DNA from: Sternotherus odoratus
Lineage: Eukaryota; Chordata; Testudines; Kinosternidae
Assembly (NCBI GenBank): GCA_032164245.1
Contig: JAVMKO010000003.1
Span: 95,355,890-95,419,889, forward strand
Length of the DNA: 64,000 nt
Direction: 5' to 3'
Part shown: positions 1-10,595 of the stretch, in pieces
Numbering within the stretch: the stretch's first letter is position 1
Layout of the letters: each line of letters starts with the position of its first letter
Made by a program: the position numbers and the translations under genes
The notes under the pieces: generated by a model
What the model saw: the letters and a program-made list of their open reading frames with translations, nothing else
Told to the model about the DNA's origin: nothing
The model's database searches: none

Positions 1-1023
1 CCCCTCTGTCCCACGTATCACAATACCAATGCCCCTACCTCTGACTTCAACCAGCCAGTGGTAGCAGGAGCCAGAAATGAGAAATGTGATTGAAAACATG
101 GAATTAATTGAAACTCATCAACACACCAACTCTAGTTGGGTGTTTGGACTGAAGACGCTAACAACTCTGGGGAAATCATGATTAGTGGTTCGGATCATCC
201 TTGAACGTAGTGCGGATTTTAAGGCTTTATCATTGGGAACAGTGAGTAACCTTTCCATTCTTGATAACACAGGTGGAATCAAAGAATCCAGTTGGCAGGG
301 TTGCATTTGAATTTTGAATTGACCCAAAAACAAAATTCCCATTTGGCAGTTGGGGACATGAGTGCAGATCAGGAGATCCAGTTCCTGAACCTGTAATCAT
401 GTCCAAATGGATCTTACTGCCAACTGTCTGCTGCTTTCCTTCATCCATTTTCTAGTCTTTGTATTGCTTCCCTTCTATAACCTGCAGTCCTGATTCCCTA
501 ACTCTGCACATGAACCTCCTCACTCATTTTGCTGGCTCCCTTCCCTTGCTTCCCCAGCTGTGACCTGTTAAAAGAAAGAGTAAGATTTTGTTTGCAATTG
601 CTTTAAATTCTTTTCCCTGTGCTGCCCCTGCAGGTAATCATTTGCCAGTCCAGCTGCGGCAGTGTGTTAAATCAGTTCTCTACCATGCACAGCATTTCCT
701 TAACAAGCTCTGGCTGATCAGAGAGGGACACATGCACAGATATATTCTTATTCATTTCCTTGCATCCTCCGGAGTTTTCTTACAGCATGATGCCTATCAA
801 AAGAAAACATCTGTTTTGTATTTTTTCAACGTAATCATTGCCTCTGCATGTTGGAAACACAAGTACCACAGGGTTTGTGCTAGCGCATGAGAACCAAATA
901 GCGACTCCAAACAGAAAGTGAAACAGAGGAGACTAGCTTAGCTGTTCACACGGAATGAAATACAAAAAGAAATAAAATAAAATAAAATGGCGACTGATGG
1001 ATTTTTAAACACTCTGTTTTAAT
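1..1023. other. Unassigned intergenic sequence
   Basis: I see no recognisable gene, exon or repeat family here. Open frames are short and look random. A short AAATA-type run lies near 965-988. The sequence is unremarkable AT-leaning vertebrate DNA. Confidence 0.5.
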
Positions 1024-1627
1024 GGGAGGCAGCGTGACCTACTCCAGAGGTTCTCAACTTTTATCTTTCTGGGTCCCCCCCACACACACACACACACCCC
1101 ACAACAAACTATAAAAACTCCACAGCCCAGATATGCCACAGCAACTGCTTTTCTGCACATAAAAGCCAGGGTTGGCATTAGAGGGTAGCAAGAAGGACAA
1201 ACACCTGGGCCCCACAGCACAGGGGGCAACTTAACTTACTCAGGATTCGGCTTCAGGGACGGTGGGGCTCAGGGCTGTAGTCTCATGTGGTGAGGCTTCG
1301 GCTTTCTGCCCTGGGCCCTACAAAGTCTAATGCCAGCCATGCTTGGCAGACCCCCCATAAACCTGCTCCCAGCCCCCCGGAGGGGTCCAGACTCCTGGTT
1401 GAGAACCAGACTACTGGAAGGGCCCTAGCCTGGGAGTCACGGAACCTGCATTCTATTCCCAATTCTGCCATTGACCTGCTGGGTGACCTTGTGCAAACTG
1501 ATTCACCTATCTGTGCCTCGGTTTCTCCATCTGCAAAATAGGGATAATGATACTGACCTCCTTTGTAAAGCAATTTGAGATCTACAAGTGGAAAGTGTTA
1601 TAAGAGCGAGGTATTATTATTATTATT
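1024..1627 (+). repeat. MIR-type SINE split by a hAT insertion
   Basis: The right part (about 1410-1627) shows the MIR core: a 'ctgggtgaccttg' motif, then 'cctcggtttctccatctg' and 'aaaatagggataat', ending in an ATT-rich tail. The left part (1024-1044) matches the MIR 5' end ('ggcagcgtgacct'). The two parts are separated by the hAT-like element at 1045-1409, so the SINE is the older insertion. Family assignment is by recognition of the MIR core. Confidence 0.75.
1045..1409 (+). mobile_element. Non-autonomous hAT-like element, copy A
   Basis: The termini are inverted: the 5' end reads 'cagaggttctcaac' and the 3' end reads 'gttgagaaccag'. The interior ('ataaaagccagggt', 'gcccagatatgcc', 'tgcttggcagacccc') is clearly related to the element at 53054-53415, which has a perfect 8-bp target-site duplication typical of hAT. 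Here the flanks share only a 'ctact' core, so the duplication has decayed. A short AC microsatellite lies at 1080-1098. No coding capacity is seen; it would have needed a transposase supplied in trans. Confidence 0.75.
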
Positions 1628-3006
1628 GTTAATTGTCTAATATGATGACATAAGGGGCAGGGTGGAAGAAAAAACTGTGATATTCAAATTCTGCTCACAA
1701 TTCCTGATCTGCTCAAAGTCCCAGAATGGCTAAAATGGCCAGCAGTAAAATAGCAAATGGTGGTATTTAAATAGTTATTATGGCTACAGCTAGCCTAGAA
1801 TAATTTGTATCCATTTTCCAGCCGGGCTAGCAACAACGAAAGCATTAGCAAGTTCTTGAATGGCAGACTGAGGTTCCTCCACTGAATAAAAGAAGCTATG
1901 GTTACCAAATTCCAGGTCGAGCTCTTATGTACTCTCCTGCATCCATGACATGCCATATTGCCTGCTACACACACTCGTTTCATTCATGACACGTCACACA
2001 ACTTCTGCAGAGAGTGAGGAAGGGGTGCTCTGGACCCCAGAGCAATACACTATAAAAACTTGCCTCATTCTCCATTCAATGTGCAAAATGAATGCAGTAG
2101 AAGTCCTGCCAACCCCCAAAAATTACGTTGCAATCTAAGAAGATGTTATCATAATGAATACAAACAAGGGAGCAGAATTAAGGTTGTGTAGACAAGCTTA
2201 ATTCTGGCATTTCCTTACTAAATGTTATTTTCTACATTCAAAAGAAAATTGTGGGGGTGGGGAGGGAATCTGCCAAGTTCAACTTTTTGCTAGATGGCGG
2301 TAGACTGTACTGTACTTTATTGTGAAATATGTGCAACCAGTGAGAACCATTGTGCTACGCCATACACACCTTTTGATATCACTGATACTGGAATCACTAC
2401 TTCCCCTTCCTGTTACCTCATTGGTCCAAGAAAAAGTTATAAAACTTCCTGTGAGCTTTCCTGAGCTACACCCAAATGTACAACACCAAAAGAATGTCGG
2501 CAGACTATTAAGGAATTTCACTACAAAATAGTGTGTGTACACAAGAAACATTTTTAACACTGTTGTAACATTAACAAGTGACAAGCAATTTTCACCAGAT
2601 CAAAAAAGAGATATCTGCAACCTACCAACCATCTTCCTGCCAAATTTCAAGTTTCTACCATGTAACCCTGACGTGTGAGAGCTGTTCAAAAAATGCCACA
2701 AATATTACAGTAGGAAAAGTGTATTTTTTTAAATGTCTTTGTTCTTCAAAACACTACAACCATTTTGTCTGAAACTTTCGAGTCAAAATTGTGCCGGACC
2801 AAGTACAAAAGAGCCAAATTTCAGCCACAAACATAAGCAACTGAAAATGATCCTCTTAAGATGGAAACTTTTGTGCTTCCTTAACTCTAGGCATAACAAT
2901 GTGCATCTTTCCACAATTGCCCAAAAGTAAGGAGAAAAAATCAGAGTGGGAGGAAAGGGAAAAAGGAATTAAAGGAAATTCCACAAAGACCTTGCTGAAC
3001 GAAGTT
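1628..3006. other. Unassigned sequence left of Harbinger element 1
   Basis: I recognise no gene or repeat family. The block at about 2270-2930 reads like an old, unclassified interspersed repeat or single-copy DNA; several open frames of 60-100 codons exist there, but none resembles a known protein and none carries splice or start context that persuades me. Confidence 0.4.
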
Positions 3007-3164
3007 CTAGGGTATGTCTTCACTACAGCAGTAGGTTGATTTCCTTTAAGTCGATTTTTTTAAGCAGACTGTATAGAGTCGATTTTGTGTGTCCCCACAA
3101 AGCACAGCAAGTCGACAGTGTCTGTCCGCACAACTGTTGCAAGCATCGACATAGCGAGCGTTGC

Positions 3165-3325
3165 ACTGTGGGTACCTATCCCACAGTTCCCGGAGTCCCC
3201 AGTAGGCACCATTTCGAGTGCTGCACTATGGGTAGGCATTTCATAATTTCGCGCCCTTTTTTTGTGCTGCCGACCCCATTTCGAGCGGTATACTATGGGT
3301 AGGCATCCCATTATTCGTGCCCTTT
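3165..3325 (+). repeat. Degenerate tandem repeat in the 5' leader of element 1
   Basis: A unit of about 60-67 bp built on 'cactatgggtaggcat' followed by 'cgtgccctttttt'-like sequence begins near 3165, 3225 and 3292. It lies between the 5' terminus and the transposase start. Repeated subterminal motifs of this kind are common transposase or Myb-protein binding sites in DNA transposons; that role is inferred, not shown. Confidence 0.6.
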
Positions 3326-3359
3326 CTCTGCGCCTCGTTAACGCCATAGCACTGCAAGC

Positions 3360-4684
3360 ATGGAGCCCGCTGATGCCACCGCTGCAGTACTGGCCGTTGT
3401 GAAGACCTCGCGCACTGTTGTGGATTTTATGCTGTACCGTCTGCAGAGGAATGCGATCCGGAGACAACTGCGCTTTCTGGACCCCAGTGACAGTGATGAG
3501 GAGGAGATGGACCTGGACGTGCACAGCAGGGACAGGGACACTGGCACTGACATTTTTGGAAGTAGGGTGACCGACAATCTGGCAAATTTGGTGGCAATGG
3601 GGCAGGCTCATGCCATGGAACGCCGATTCTGGGCCAGGGAAACAAGCATGGACTGGTGGGATCACATAGTGCTGTGGGTCTGGAATGACTCCCAGTTGCT
3701 CAGAAACTTCGCATGCGTAAGGACACGTTCATGGAACTTTGTGACTTGCTTTCCCCAGCCCTCCGGCGCAAGAATACCAGAATGAGGGTGGCCCTCACAG
3801 TTGAGAAGCGAGTGGCGATAGCCCTCTGGAAGCTTGCAACGCCAGACAGCTACCGGTCAGTCGCGAATCAGTTTGGGGTGGGTAAATCTACAGTGGGGTC
3901 TGCTGTGACGCAAGTAAGCAGGGCAATCGTCGAGCTGCTTCTACCCAGGGTTATAAACCTTGGAAACCTGCAAGCTACAATAGATGGCTTTGCCGCCATG
4001 GGATTCCCTAACTGTGGTGGGGCTATAGATGGGACTCATATCCCTATCCTGGCACCGGACAACGAGGCCGCAGAGTACAGAAACCGGAAGGGATATTATT
4101 CTATGGTCATGCAAGCAGTGGTTGACCACAAGGGACGTTTCACCGACCTGTACGTGGGGTGGCCGGGAAAGGTTCATGACGCTCGTGTGTTCAGGAACTC
4201 TAGGATATTTAGAGAGCTGCAGCAAGGGATTTTCTTCCCCGACCAGAAAATTACTGTGGGGGGTGTAGAAATGCCGATCGTTATCCTTGGGGACCCAGCC
4301 TACCCCTTAATGCCCTGGCTTATGAAGCCCTACACAGGAGCCCTGGACAGGGGTCAGGAGCTGTTCAACTACAGGCTGAGCAAGTGCAGGATGGCAGTAG
4401 AGTGTGCATTTGGCCATCTGAAGGGGAGATGGCGTTCATTACTGATTCGCTCAGACATCAACGAGAGAAATATCCCCATTGTTATTGCTGCTTGCTCTGT
4501 GCTCCACAATCTCTGTGAGAGCAAGGGGGAAACGTTTATGGCGGGCTGGGAGGAAGAGGCAAATTCCCTGTCCGCTGCTTACCAGCAGCCAAACAGCAGG
4601 GAAAGTAGAAGAGCGCACCATGATGCACTGCGCCTCAGGGACGCCTTGAAAACCAGTTTTCTGAGTGCCCAAGATGGCGTTTGA
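3360..4684 (+). pseudogene. Harbinger DDE transposase, one 1-bp frameshift
   Basis: This encodes the nuclease that would cut and rejoin the element, related to the HARBI1/PIF family with a DDE_Tnp_4-type domain. The N-terminal part (3360 to about 3709) starts at an ATG and carries an acidic 'DSDEEEMD' stretch and a 'RRFWARETS' motif. The catalytic part is open from 3713 to 4684. Counting from 3713, 'CGGAIDGTHI' places Asp at residue 106, 'KVHDARVF' places Asp at 156, and 'VECAFGHLKGRW' places Glu at 230; these are the likely DDE residues. A helix-turn-helix-like 'YRSVANQFGVGKSTV' sits at 47-61. Element 2 reads 'aactttcacatg' where this copy reads 'aacttcgcatg', so one T is missing near 3709. 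An AATAAA follows at 4771. Otherwise the gene is complete, about 440 codons. Confidence 0.92.
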
Positions 4685-4770
4685 GAACCTGCTCCCTTGC
4701 TCTGCTCAGCCCTAAGCCTGTCGTCCTTGCACCCTCTTTCCACCCCCCCACCCCCCATGCTTGCAGAGGA

Positions 4771-4808
4771 AATAAATTCACTGTTTTAAAAATCATGGTT
4801 TCTTTATT
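4771..4808. promoter_or_regulatory. Convergent poly(A) signals, element 1
   Basis: An AATAAA on the + strand at 4771-4776 lies 87 bp after the transposase stop. The reverse complement of AATAAA (tttatt, 4803-4808) serves the - strand Myb gene. The two genes thus end tail to tail within about 40 bp. Element 2 repeats this arrangement. Confidence 0.7.
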
Positions 4809-4933
4809 GCTGCATCACAAATACAAATACAGGGGTTCACTGGCAAGGTAGCCAAGAAGGGGTGGGTGAGGAGGGAAACCAGCAGTCGCAGCGGTGGAGG
4901 AGCGGGGAGTGGGGGGGGGGCAGACAGCAGCTT

Positions 4934-6861
4934 TTACAAGTTTTTAGAGAAACTCAGCCTGCTGCTGCTTGTGTTGGCTTGTGGGGTAGAGTGGGTCGGT
5001 CCCCGGAGCTTCCCACCCCGGGTTCTCACCCCGCGTCTTGGCGGGGAAGCTATGGGACTTGGGGAGGGCGTAAGGTGGTTACACAGAGGCTGTAGAGGCG
5101 ATCTTTGGCCCTGCTGAAGCTCCACCAGAGAACGAAGCATGGCACTTTGCTCCTCCATTATGCGGAGCAAAGCATCCATCCGCCGTTCTTCACGTTCCTG
5201 CAACTTTTCTGCTGCAGCTCTTGATTCTTGCCTTAACTGTAACAATTTTTCCCTCCATTCTGTCTGCCGTGCGGCCTCAGCATGAGAGTTATGCAGAAGT
5301 TCATTAAACATGTCATCGCGCGTTTTTTTTTTTACGCCTTTGTATCTGTGTTAGCCGGCGTGATGGGCAAGAGGGAGGATTCACAGATAAGTGTGCAGCT
5401 GGTGAAGAAAGAAAGGTATAAGGTTATGAGACACATACAGTCACGGAGAACAATGGGATTACTATGCAGCGGGGAAGCACAGTATTCACAGGCCTGATAT
5501 GGTTTCTGTACAAGGTCATATTCCTCACCAAAAAGTTACTGGATCAGTCAAAAGTCACAGAATCACCTCACGCAGGAGAGAGCCTCACCACGACTGCTGA
5601 AATCACCATGCAGCCCGCTATGGTAAGATCTTTACAGCAGCGCTCGGATATTCCAGGGTAACCCCATCCCCTTCCCCCCCACCGCGTGGCTCCCTGTGAA
5701 CCGCTAAATGCAAAACAAAAAAAACCTCTCTGGGTTCGGGCTGGCTGCGGAAGCATCCGCTTGTAGGCTGAAAACTCCTCTAACTGCTCTCGCAACGGGC
5801 TGGGGGGGCGAAAGGGGGGGGGGGGTTGGGGGACTTACAGGCTGTCTCGCTCACTGTGTCCAGACTAATTTCAGTCCGTATTTCAAACAGGCAACCATGA
5901 ACGACATCACTTTGCTTAGAATTTCTCAGAGAGATAGAGAGCGCATGCTCCTTGAGTCGCTGCAAAGTCCTGGTCCATTTGCCGCAATGCTAGCCTGCTC
6001 AATGATACCAGACTACTTACTACTTTCGTGGCGTGGGATGGTCGCCTATCATGGGGGACCACATAAGGCGGCTCTCCCCAGAAATCTGGTGCGGAAGATT
6101 CATCGCTACCTCCTGGATAGCTTCAGTGAAATGTCCGTGGAGGACGTCCGGTCAATACCGGAGTATATTGACAAACTCTTTGAGTAGAAACTGACCAGCA
6201 ATGAAAGCACGCTAAGTCCTTAGGGCAAGTTAATCATTAATAAATGCTTCCTTTTAAAATCATGGGTCATGTAATCCCTTAAAAAAAAACACTCACCAGA
6301 GTTCCCTTCGCCAGCTTGGGTACCCGCTTGGGAGGGTTGGCTGAGTACTGGATCCAGGGTGATAAACAGCTCCTGGCTGTCTGGTAATAATACTGTTTCT
6401 CCGTTTGCATCCTGCTGTTCCGTGATATTTCCCTCCGCATCATCCTCCGCCTCCTCATCCGAATCGTCCTCGTCCCTGGCCATAATCCCATGTGTGGAGT
6501 CCACGCAGACCGGTGTGATGGTGGTGCGCCGCCCCCCCCCCCCCCATTATCAGATTCAGTTCATTGTAGAACCGGCATGTCCGCGGCGCGCCCCCTGAGC
6601 ATCCGTTTGCCTCCTTGGCTTTCTGGAACGCTTGCCTCAGCTCCTTAATTTTACGCGGCACTGTGTGGCGTCCCTGTTGTGGCCTCTTTCCAGCATGGCC
6701 TTGGAGACCCTGGCAAATGTGTTGGCATTCCGTTTGTTGTTGCGGAGTTCCAACATCACAGATTCCTCTCCCCAGATAGCGATGAGATCCAACACCTCAT
6801 TATTGGACCATGCTGGAGCTCTTTTCCTCTGGCTGGTCTCCTGTGCTGCTGAGCTCTGCAT
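4934..6861 (-). pseudogene. Harbinger Myb/SANT-like DNA-binding protein, two exons, frameshifted
   Basis: This is the second classical Harbinger protein, which binds the element's DNA and escorts the transposase into the nucleus. The DNA-binding exon runs from about 6861 down to 6297. It shows 'APAWSNNEVLDLI', 'WGEESV' and 'ERGHNRDATQCRVK', then 'KELRQAFQKAKEAN', then an acidic region ending in 'DSQELFITLDP'. A donor (GTGAGT on the - strand) lies at 6291-6296. The second exon (about 5340 to 4934) encodes 'TRDDMFNELL' followed by a Glu/Arg/Leu-rich coiled coil. The acceptor near 5338-5346 is uncertain because of an adjacent A run. Two frame breaks are visible: a 1-bp loss near 6650 within 'CRVK-KELR', and a C run at about 6533-6546. 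Met codons at 6861 and 6888 are both possible starts. The intron contains the third gene on the opposite strand. Confidence 0.85.
5608..6187 (+). CDS. Third Harbinger gene, small spliced ORF of unknown function
   Basis: I do not recognise this protein. The main exon runs from 5891 to the TAG at 6185-6187. It is preceded by an acceptor (tttcaaacag, AG at 5889-5890). A donor at 5623-5624 (atg|gtaaga) ends a short 5' exon containing in-frame ATGs at 5608 and 5620, so the join at 5622/5891 stays in frame and gives 99-103 residues. An unspliced alternative would start at the ATG at 5897. Visible blocks are 'DITLLRISQRDRER', 'SPGPFAAML', 'LSWRGMV', 'AALPRNLVRKIHRYLL' and 'EYIDKLF'. It looks helical, with no signal peptide or membrane segment. 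An AATAAA lies at 6239-6244. Element 2 has a homologue with the same splice layout (23561-23989); 31 of 72 residues match without a gap from the PGP block on. The gene lies antisense inside the Myb intron. It is probably a transposition accessory factor, but that is inference. Confidence 0.75.
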
Positions 6862-7316
6862 GGCATCTGGTGATGCTGAGGTCTGCATGGCGGCTTGTGC
6901 TGCTGATTTCTCTGAATGGCGACTGAGCTGTGCAGGTGAGCTGGGCACGCTGACCAAACAGGAAATGCTATTCAAATGTTCCCAGGTCTTTTCCTGTCTA
7001 CCTGGCCAGAGCAGCGAGTTGAGAGTGCTGTCCAGAGCGGTCACAGTGGAGCAGTAAGGCAGTCCAGAGCGGTCAGAGTAGAGCATTGTGGGACAGCCTC
7101 TGGAGGCCAATAACATCCCATTCATCCTCACTACTCCACAATCGATCCAGAGAGGTCGATTTCAGCGCTACTCCTCTCGTTAGGGAGGAGTACAGAAGTC
7201 GATTTTGAGGGCCCTTTAAATCGACGCAAATGGCATGCATGTGAGGACGGGTACAGGTTTATATCGACTTAATGTCGCTAAAGTCAACGTTAAGCTGTAG
7301 TGGGGACCAGCCCCTA

Positions 7317-10300
7317 GAGATACTGATGGTACTACAGCTTGTTCCTTAGGGGCCAATCTTGCTATCCTCATTCAGGCAAAACAGACATTTATTTCCCTGG
7401 GATTTTTTCCAGAAGAACTAAGAACTTCAGGGTTGGCCTAAGGAGACGAGTACCAACCAGTTGAATCTCTGCTGTACTGTATGCTACAGCATATGATTAG
7501 CTTCCTGTATAGTAGTACATTGCCAAGCACGTTATAAAGCAACGAATTACACAGCTGAAGTGGAGTAACCTCATACAAGCAAATACAGTAACCATTATGC
7601 ACTCAGCAACATCCCCCACACAGCCATGAACATTTGCATTAGAGCCAATTAATCCGAGGTTGTACAAACTCAGTCAGGCATGGGATTTGCTCGTAGGTAT
7701 GAAGGAGGGAGGGGAGAAAAATATCCTTTTGCCTTCAGCGAGGAAACATCTGTAGGAGTTTTCAATGGCTTGGTGACTTTGTTTAGTTTGGAGCGGGGGA
7801 GTGTGCCGCTGCCTACTTTGACCTCACCAGCAGGAGACACTGCAGCAAATGGGAGCAGCTATTAAAAGTTTGAAGCATTCTAGGGATAAGTCACAGACGT
7901 GTGGAGTAAATGTGTTTGGTGTGTGTGATTCACAAAATCGCTCTCTGAAATGTAGGAACCAACAGCATGTGCTGCTCCTTTGGTTTTATCTGCTTGTGCT
8001 TGATAATTGCTTCCATTTCTCCTTCTTATGCTAAGTGCCTTTCCCCATCCCTGTTTGTCAAACAAGGGAGTAAAAGAGCAGAGTCAAGAAGGAGGCAGAA
8101 GCTTTAACCCTGTTCGCTGGTGGAAACTCATCTGGCTAAGGCAACATCAGTGAAAACTTTTTAAACAACCCTACCTGTGACATAAAAAGTCAGCAGGGAG
8201 AACACATCCTTCAACGTCAGAACAGTACCGTGTGGGTTGGTACTTTGACAGCTCTGAATATCAGCCAGGCACCCGGCACAAAAAAATAACAGCGACGTCT
8301 GTGACACATGCTCACTCTCTCTCTCTGGGATTTTTATCTCCTGTTGTATAAGAATTAAATCAATTGGACAGAAGGAAGGTGGCTTTCAACATCCCGATCT
8401 TAGCGCGGCCAGGGACCAGTTTGGGCCCTGCTGGGCTTTGTGGAGCTGGGGACTAGGGTTGCCCTGCTCTCCGCCTCCAGTCCACCCCAGAATGCTGCCT
8501 GTAGTGAAGTATCCTGTGGGGAGTGGCCGAAAGTTGCTACAGCAGTATGGCCAAGGGTCAGGGCTCACACCTACCCTACAGTCCCTTTGCAGAAACAGAG
8601 CAGGGGCAAAGAGGATATGTGCATAGCTGCTGAGTTTTGTTTAGCTCCATATGAAATTACCTAATGAATTAATTAATACATTTCTAAATAATTTGTATCT
8701 CATATTTGTATATGGTCAATGAAGCCTGCCCCAAGCAGTGGCAGGGGTGAGACATGATTCTGTGGAATACTTGGCAGCTCTGGCTAGTGTAAGTAGGGGG
8801 TACTTGAGAGGGGTCTGAGAGGTGCTAGGACATCTGGGTGTGAGTGGGTGCTGAGAGGCTGCTGGTGCTGCTGGGATGTGGCTGGGTGCTAGGTCTGAGT
8901 GGATGTTGGTGAATGGATGAGGGGTAGAGACAGTGGCTAGGGATGTCATGATGGAGGGAAACAAGAGGGTGGACTGCAGCAGTATGGGAGAGTCTGTGGC
9001 TTGTATTGGCCCCTTGTCTTGTGCTGCTACTGCATCCCTACACCTTCTCCTGAAGTTTCCACTACCGCCACCATGCCTCCTGGCTGCTACTTTCCAGCTG
9101 TGATTAGAGAGAACAGTGTGATAGGAGGCACCAGGCTGCCTGCGTAGAGGGGGCCAGAGCAGTTCCATCTAGCCAGAAGGTGCCACTGCAGGCAAATGTC
9201 TGTTGTCTTTCTGAAGTTCATCTGGACGTGTGAGAGTCCCACTGAAACACGACACCTGGCAGCCCTGCATAGGGTAGGGATTTATTGCCCCCAACTTGGA
9301 TAACTCCCAACTGTTCCATTGGTAAAAGAAAAGAACCTACAGGTGGGAAAAGATTTCTGAATCAGTCATTTAACCCAAGCCATCTGAAGAAGTTTGAATA
9401 ACTCCATAATGGTTTTGACCACGGAGATGGGTTTTGAAGTTGTTTATAATTATCCTGGCCTATGTCTGTGGCAGAACCCAAAGGGAGAAATTCCCTTAAA
9501 GGGAATCAGTCATCTTCAAATCTAGTCACTCTTAAAAATTGAATGTAAAGTAGTTTCAAGCACTTATACCCGCTCCTGAGTGCGCTGCCAATTTTTATGG
9601 TTTTCCGGTCAGATTGTCCTATCTTTTTAAAGATCTATACAAACAGAAGAAAATGACTTAATATTTGACCTAACAAGGGAAATTGAAACTGACTCTACAA
9701 ACTGATATCAAAGATACAAAGTAAACATGCTGAACAACAAAAGTTTTTTTGCTTTTGACCTCTTTGAGTTCAGCATTTTGAGGTGTTACTTGCAAGAAGA
9801 GAAGGTAAAAAATGTTGGACAAAAGTGTGACTGTTAAATTGAAGATGTCCTTTTAATGACTGAACATATATGTCTATGATATCAGACTTTAGACTTAATT
9901 TTTGATTTGCAAAGGGGATACGGTAATGTCCTGGACAAATACTGAAGTCAATTGCTGACAGTCATGTGCATTTATATATGCTAATTTGTTTATGCTTTTT
10001 ACATTAACCTGTCAGAATGGCAAAATAGGAGTGAAGACAAATTCTTTCAGTCCTGCAGAGAGAAGAATGGGGAGACAAATGGTGAGAATAAAGTGGCCAA
10101 GTGGTTTCTCTTATTCTCTTTCACACTGAATAGCCACCTCCTGAGTAAGGACATAATTTCAAAGAAAGGTTTTGTGCAAGTATTATGGAGCTTTTCTTGA
10201 TCTGTCACTGGAATAAAGCTCACTAGTAGTGCACAAAAAACCTTATTAGGCAGTTGATAGTCGTTTAGTTGATGATTATATATTTAATGTTACTTCACTC

Positions 10301-10590
10301 TTCTACGCTTGAATAATTGTTTCCATTTTAAACAGTGTTAACACATTCTATAATTACAACTGCCTTTGACAGCATCATATTTGTTGGTGTACTATCCATA
10401 TTGAGTTGTCAGAAGAGATTCCAATGGGTAGGAGTTGGTGGAGGAACATTACACAGTCTTCTCTTGCCTACAAAAAAACTGGCAATGGTTAGGCAGCTTG
10501 CTGTGTTGTGACCATTGTTTTTCATGCTGAAAAAAATCTCCATTTTTCCTAGTGTGCCCCAGTCTGTTTGCAGTTTCCATCTGTCGTCTT
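7317..10590. other. Unassigned sequence, some unclassified repeats
   Basis: No gene is recognised. The stretch at about 8385-8600 ('cttagcgcggccaggg', 'cctccagtccaccccagaatg') reads like a dispersed repeat whose family I cannot name. The block at about 8715-9180 has GCTG-rich, locally repetitive sequence, and its longest open frame (150 codons, - strand) has no recognisable domain. The rest is AT-rich and featureless. Confidence 0.4.
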
Positions 10591-10595
10591 TTGTC

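Larger units (their letters stand above)
3010..7313 (+). mobile_element. PIF/Harbinger DNA transposon, element 1 (near intact)
   Basis: The element is 4304 bp. The 5' terminus reads GGGTATGTCTTCACTACAGC and the reverse complement of the 3' terminus reads GGGGCTGGTCCCCACTACAG, so the inverted repeats share the CACTACAGC block. Both sides are flanked by CTA (3007-3009 and 7314-7316), the 3-bp T(A/T)A-like duplication expected for Harbinger. Inside are a + strand transposase, a - strand Myb/SANT-like gene, and a small spliced + strand gene in the Myb intron. CpG-rich sequence and mostly open frames indicate a fairly recent insertion. The nearby MITE at 20404-20658 carries very similar termini and may have been mobilised by this family. 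Confidence 0.93.

Noticed and set aside
3165..3325. A CRISPR-like array
   Set aside because: The units are degenerate and directly adjacent with no unique spacers, and the genome is clearly vertebrate.
3060..3665. A 201-codon frame on the - strand at the left of element 1
   Set aside because: It overlaps the transposase N-terminus and leader in antisense and has no recognisable domain; it is best explained as a shadow frame.
8716..9168. A 150-codon - strand frame
   Set aside because: No domain, repetitive GCTG-type composition and no supporting splice or promoter context.
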